Source: Emticicia agri
GTDB taxonomy: Bacteria; Bacteroidota; Bacteroidia; Cytophagales; Spirosomataceae
DNA length: 33,435 nt
Assembly: GCF_004168285.1 (NCBI RefSeq)
Contig: NZ_SEWF01000056.1
Span: 1-33,435 of the forward strand
Direction: 5' to 3'
The position numbers and the translations under genes are program-made. Each line of letters begins with the position of its first letter. Position 1 is the stretch's first letter. Below, one piece after another: positions 32,862 to 33,435 of this stretch. The notes beneath the pieces were generated by a model. That model was given only the letters and a program-made list of their open reading frames with translations, was not told where the DNA came from and ran no database searches.

Positions 32862-32907
32862 AAAAAGAGTATAAGAAGCTGATTACTAGCAACTTATACT
32901 CTTTTTT
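32862..32907 (+). terminator. Rho-independent terminator after tRNA-Leu
   Basis: A perfect 14-bp stem (32862-32875 / 32893-32906) with a 17-nt loop and a T-run on the right arm; the A-run on the left arm would make it work on both strands. A smaller perfect 7-bp hairpin (32829-32835 / 32844-32850) precedes it, directly after the tRNA 3' end, and may mark the site of 3' processing. Confidence 0.9.
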
Positions 32908-33017
32908 GTTTTTGTTAGTGCTTTTATTTTCTTCTTGTTTTAAAAAACTGCAAAAATGTAATTAACTTAAGAATATGTTTTGATCGCTTCTAATAAACTT
33001 TGGATCAGTCCCAAAAG

Positions 33018-33048
33018 TTGTGGGGAGGTAAAATAATTTCGACCTTTG
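33018..33048 (+). promoter_or_regulatory. Possible promoter of the transposase gene
   Basis: TTG (33018-33020), a 20-nt spacer, GACCTTTG (33041-33048), one mismatch from TAnnTTTG; 19 bp before the ATG. Confidence 0.45.
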
Positions 33049-33067
33049 CATTTTACTAAAAGAACAG

Positions 33068-33424
33068 ATGCAAGGAAATTACGAAGAATTATTAAAGTTA
33101 TTGCTACCAGCTATCATTATTGAAAATTTTGAACTTACTTCTAATAAGACTACAGAGGAGGTGAAGCATTTATATCTACAGGAATTTAATCATATACCCA
33201 AAGAATTTGAATCTCAGAAGTTGGAATCCAAAGGTTTCTTTGATGAGATTACAGTTCAGGATTTTCCAATCAGAGGGCATAAAGTTTTTCTACACATTAA
33301 GCGCCGTAGGTGGTTTAGTCATACGCTTGGCAAAGTAGTATATCGGAACTGGGAATTAGTAGCGGACGGCACTCGAATGACACAAGAGTTTGCCGCTTTT
33401 TTAAAAGCTATCAATCGATTCTAA
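33068..33424 (+). CDS. ISAon1-type transposase, N-terminal region ORF
   Basis: A 118-aa protein: MQGNYEELLKLLLPAIIIENFELT at the start, KGFFDEITVQDFPIRGHKVFLHIKRRRW in the middle and GTRMTQEFAAFLKAINRF at the end. This matches the separately encoded N-terminal protein of ISAon1-type elements, a helical DNA-binding-like region with a basic patch (HIKRRRW); the catalytic part is encoded by the following ORF. Its stop overlaps an ATG (TAATG at 33422-33426), and a second ATG lies six bases on, so the catalytic ORF probably starts there and continues beyond the window, with translational coupling. Confidence 0.85.
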   Translation: MQGNYEELLKLLLPAIIIENFELTSNKTTEEVKHLYLQEFNHIPKEFESQKLESKGFFDEITVQDFPIRGHKVFLHIKRRRWFSHTLGKVVYRNWELVADGTRMTQEFAAFLKAINRF

Positions 33425-33435
33425 TGCAGATGCTA

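Larger units (their letters stand above)
33000..33435 (+). mobile_element. Left part of an insertion sequence (ISAon1-like)
   Basis: The transposase N-terminal ORF at 33068 identifies the element. The left end is taken to be near 33000, where sequence character changes after the tRNA terminator, but the terminal inverted repeat cannot be fixed because the right end is outside the window. Confidence 0.6.

Noticed and set aside
32570-32863. A 97-aa minus-strand frame across the intron and tRNA-Leu exon 2.
   Set aside because: TTG start, and it lies antisense to the intron and tRNA; the peptide TCTGDGNRTRT is a familiar false translation of antisense tRNA-Leu DNA.

Overview
The window reads as a Bacteroidota chromosome fragment, most likely a Cytophagales-type environmental bacterium. 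This rests on AT-rich DNA, promoters of the Bacteroidota type (-33 TTG or TTTG, -7 TAnnTTTG), few Shine-Dalgarno sites, C-terminal domains resembling type IX secretion (T9SS) sorting domains, and families common in that phylum (DUF1501, DUF1800, DUF1080, reg-propeller histidine kinases, an ISAon1-type transposase). The species cannot be named from the sequence alone.

Layout. (1) 1-2200, minus strand: a tandem array with an exact 525-bp period carrying frameshifted copies of a small lipoprotein gene, next to an intact paralogue (1706-2200). A beta-barrel-like exported protein follows (2213-2761). (2) 2965-11301, minus: a four-gene block, DUF1800 then DUF1501 (Tat signal) then two long paralogous secreted proteins with PA14, F5/8-like and T9SS-type C-terminal domains. 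(3) 11701-13816, minus: an M48 metalloprotease and the KdsD/KpsF sugar-phosphate isomerase, each with a recognisable promoter. (4) 14300-17342, plus: RecQ with an acidic insert, and an RRM/RGG RNA-binding protein, each followed by a clear terminator. (5) 17496-24929, minus: DUF1080 hydrolase, reg-propeller histidine kinase, L-serine ammonia-lyase, Fic protein, and an AraC / VOC / DUF3052-like cassette. (6) 24973-27935, minus: TsdA-like diheme thiosulfate dehydrogenase, exported DsrE-family protein, an unknown protein and a DUF1963 protein, tightly spaced. (7) 28002-32107: a GH9-CE4 fusion and a peroxiredoxin (plus), then a phage-holin-like membrane protein and HisIE (minus). (8) 32312-32907, plus: a promoter, tRNA-Gly(GCC), a terminator-like hairpin, then tRNA-Leu(UAA) split by a 238-nt group I intron, and a strong terminator. 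(9) The right edge enters an insertion sequence (ISAon1-like transposase N-terminal ORF).

The most striking element is the group I intron in the anticodon loop of tRNA-Leu(UAA). It lies between U34 and A35, the position of the classic cyanobacterial/plastid intron, but here in a Bacteroidota context. The helices P1 to P9 can be traced by pairing. Second-tier items are the 525-bp lipoprotein array, in which the copies share one frameshift and have lost the lipobox cysteine, the DUF1800/DUF1501/T9SS-cargo block, the GH9-CE4 fusion with a degenerate first deacetylase motif, and the TsdA/DsrE group. The window starts inside a tandem repeat and ends inside an IS, so it may be a whole contig bounded by repeats.
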